DNA of 52,897 bases from Synergistaceae bacterium. Lineage in GTDB: Bacteria; Synergistota; Synergistia; Synergistales; Aminobacteriaceae. Below the pieces are notes generated by a model. It saw only the letters and a list, made by a program, of their open reading frames with translations, searched no databases and had not been told where the DNA came from. This document shows positions 52,251 to 52,897 of this stretch, in pieces; positions within the stretch are counted from its first letter, which is position 1; each line of letters opens with the position of its first letter. The position numbers were made by a program, and so were the translations under genes. Where the stretch lies: positions 1 through 52,897 of the forward strand of contig JAFSRQ010000053.1 of NCBI GenBank assembly GCA_017446055.1, read 5' to 3'.

Positions 52251-52897
52251 GCTACGCGCTTGTTTTTCCCGGCCAGGGCTCGCAGTCCGTCGGAATGGGG
52301 CGCGAACTGTACGAGGCTTTTCCGTCAGCAAAAAACGTATTCGATGAAGCCGATGATGCTTTGTCCGAACACTTGAGCCGTCTCATCTTTGAGGGGGACG
52401 AATCAGAGCTGACCCTCACGAGGAACGCACAGCCCGCAATAATGACCGTGAGCATCGCCGCGCTTCGTGTGCTTACTGGTGAGATGGGAGCGGAAATTTC
52501 ACCCGCATTCATGGCCGGGCACAGCCTCGGTGAGTACACAGCCCTGACAGCTGCAGGGGTAATCGCTTTTGCTGACGCTGTGAGGCTCGTGCGCAACCGC
52601 GGGGCTTTCATGCAGGAGGCCGTTCCAGAAGGCAAGGGAGGAATGGCGGCACTAATCGGAGCGAGTCATGATGACGCTGTGAGGCTGTGTGAGTCAGTCG
52701 CAAAGAACGGTGAAGTCAGCCCGGCGAACTTCAACTGTCCCGGCCAGGTCGTCATTTCAGGGTTGACGGAGTTTGTTGACGCGGCAATCTCTCAGGCAAA
52801 ATCCTTCGGCATAAAACGCGCCGTGAAGCTCTCTGTCAGCGCGCCCTTCCACAGCCAGTACATGAAGCCCGCCGCCGAGAAGTTACGCTCCGAGTTC
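52247..52897 (+). CDS. fabD: Malonyl-CoA:ACP transacylase FabD (3' end outside window)
   Basis: 217 residues are visible, running to the last base of the window. The N-terminus YALVFPGQGSQSVGMG, the nucleophile elbow GHSLGEYTAL (Ser about 92) and NFNCPGQVVISG and SAPFHSQYMKPA (His about 200) are those of FabD. Full-length family members have about 310 residues, so roughly a third is missing. ATGA overlap with the fabK stop indicates coupling. Confidence 0.96.
   Translation, partial: MSYALVFPGQGSQSVGMGRELYEAFPSAKNVFDEADDALSEHLSRLIFEGDESELTLTRNAQPAIMTVSIAALRVLTGEMGAEISPAFMAGHSLGEYTALTAAGVIAFADAVRLVRNRGAFMQEAVPEGKGGMAALIGASHDDAVRLCESVAKNGEVSPANFNCPGQVVISGLTEFVDAAISQAKSFGIKRAVKLSVSAPFHSQYMKPAAEKLRSEF

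Overview
The window looks like chromosomal DNA from an anaerobic, flagellated, type IV pilus-bearing bacterium with an outer membrane. A PilQ secretin and PilO/PilP-like proteins argue for a diderm. GlyQS, GatCAB, Asp23-NusB synteny, DhaKLM and a fapR-plsX-fabK-fabD operon recall Firmicutes-like gene content. My best guess is a Synergistota gut or rumen lineage; this is inference, as no rRNA is present.

Layout. 1-6.5 kb (+): flagellar switch and export operon fliM (5' cut off), fliY, cheY, fliO, fliP, a signal-peptide coiled-coil protein, fliQ, fliR, flhB. Displaced copies of the fliY and flhB 3' ends lie just behind each gene. 6.8-9.6 kb (-): a glycan-type locus with a GT61 glycosyltransferase and a PP-loop ATPase gene. 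Each is interrupted near its 5' end by a slippable repeat (five 7-bp units, and a G10 tract). 9.7-15.5 kb (-): threonine dehydratase, an M23 peptidase with 35-aa repeats, glyQ, glyS. 15.8-22.9 kb (+): flavodoxin-like reductase, pilO-pilP-pilQ, efp, asp23-like, membrane protein, nusB, GNAT, GT2. 22.9-30.5 kb (-): gatCAB, a membrane protein with a DUF815 ATPase, a Sel1-repeat protein and a metallo-beta-lactamase-fold hydrolase. A small + strand ORF beside gatC carries a G9 tract. 30.6-31.5 kb (+): a decayed alpha/beta hydrolase and tRNA-Leu(AAG). 31.6-34.7 kb (-): membrane protein, CDC48-like double AAA ATPase and TetR, behind a promoter overlapped by an inverted repeat. 34.9-39.8 kb: GNAT, unknown protein, ICMT-like methyltransferase, LPG-synthase-type flippase, and a stand-alone NuoL/MrpA-like antiporter subunit. 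39.9-43.5 kb: flagellin and a putative-Ig-repeat surface protein. 43.6-45.7 kb (+): dhaL-dhaM-dhaK. 45.7-49.5 kb: a tandem duplication of a module with a type IV pilin divergent from an Rpn/PD-(D/E)XK nuclease. 49.5-52.9 kb (+): fapR with its own FapR box, plsX, fabK, fabD (3' cut off).

The most unusual material is: (i) two neighbouring surface-glycan-type genes that each look switched OFF by simple-repeat slippage; (ii) displaced 3'-end copies behind fliY and flhB that preserve protein sequence through synonymous changes; (iii) a duplicated pilin/nuclease module whose divergent intergenic regions keep an inverted repeat although its bases have changed on both arms. All calls are by eye from sequence and translations; no database search or folding program was run.
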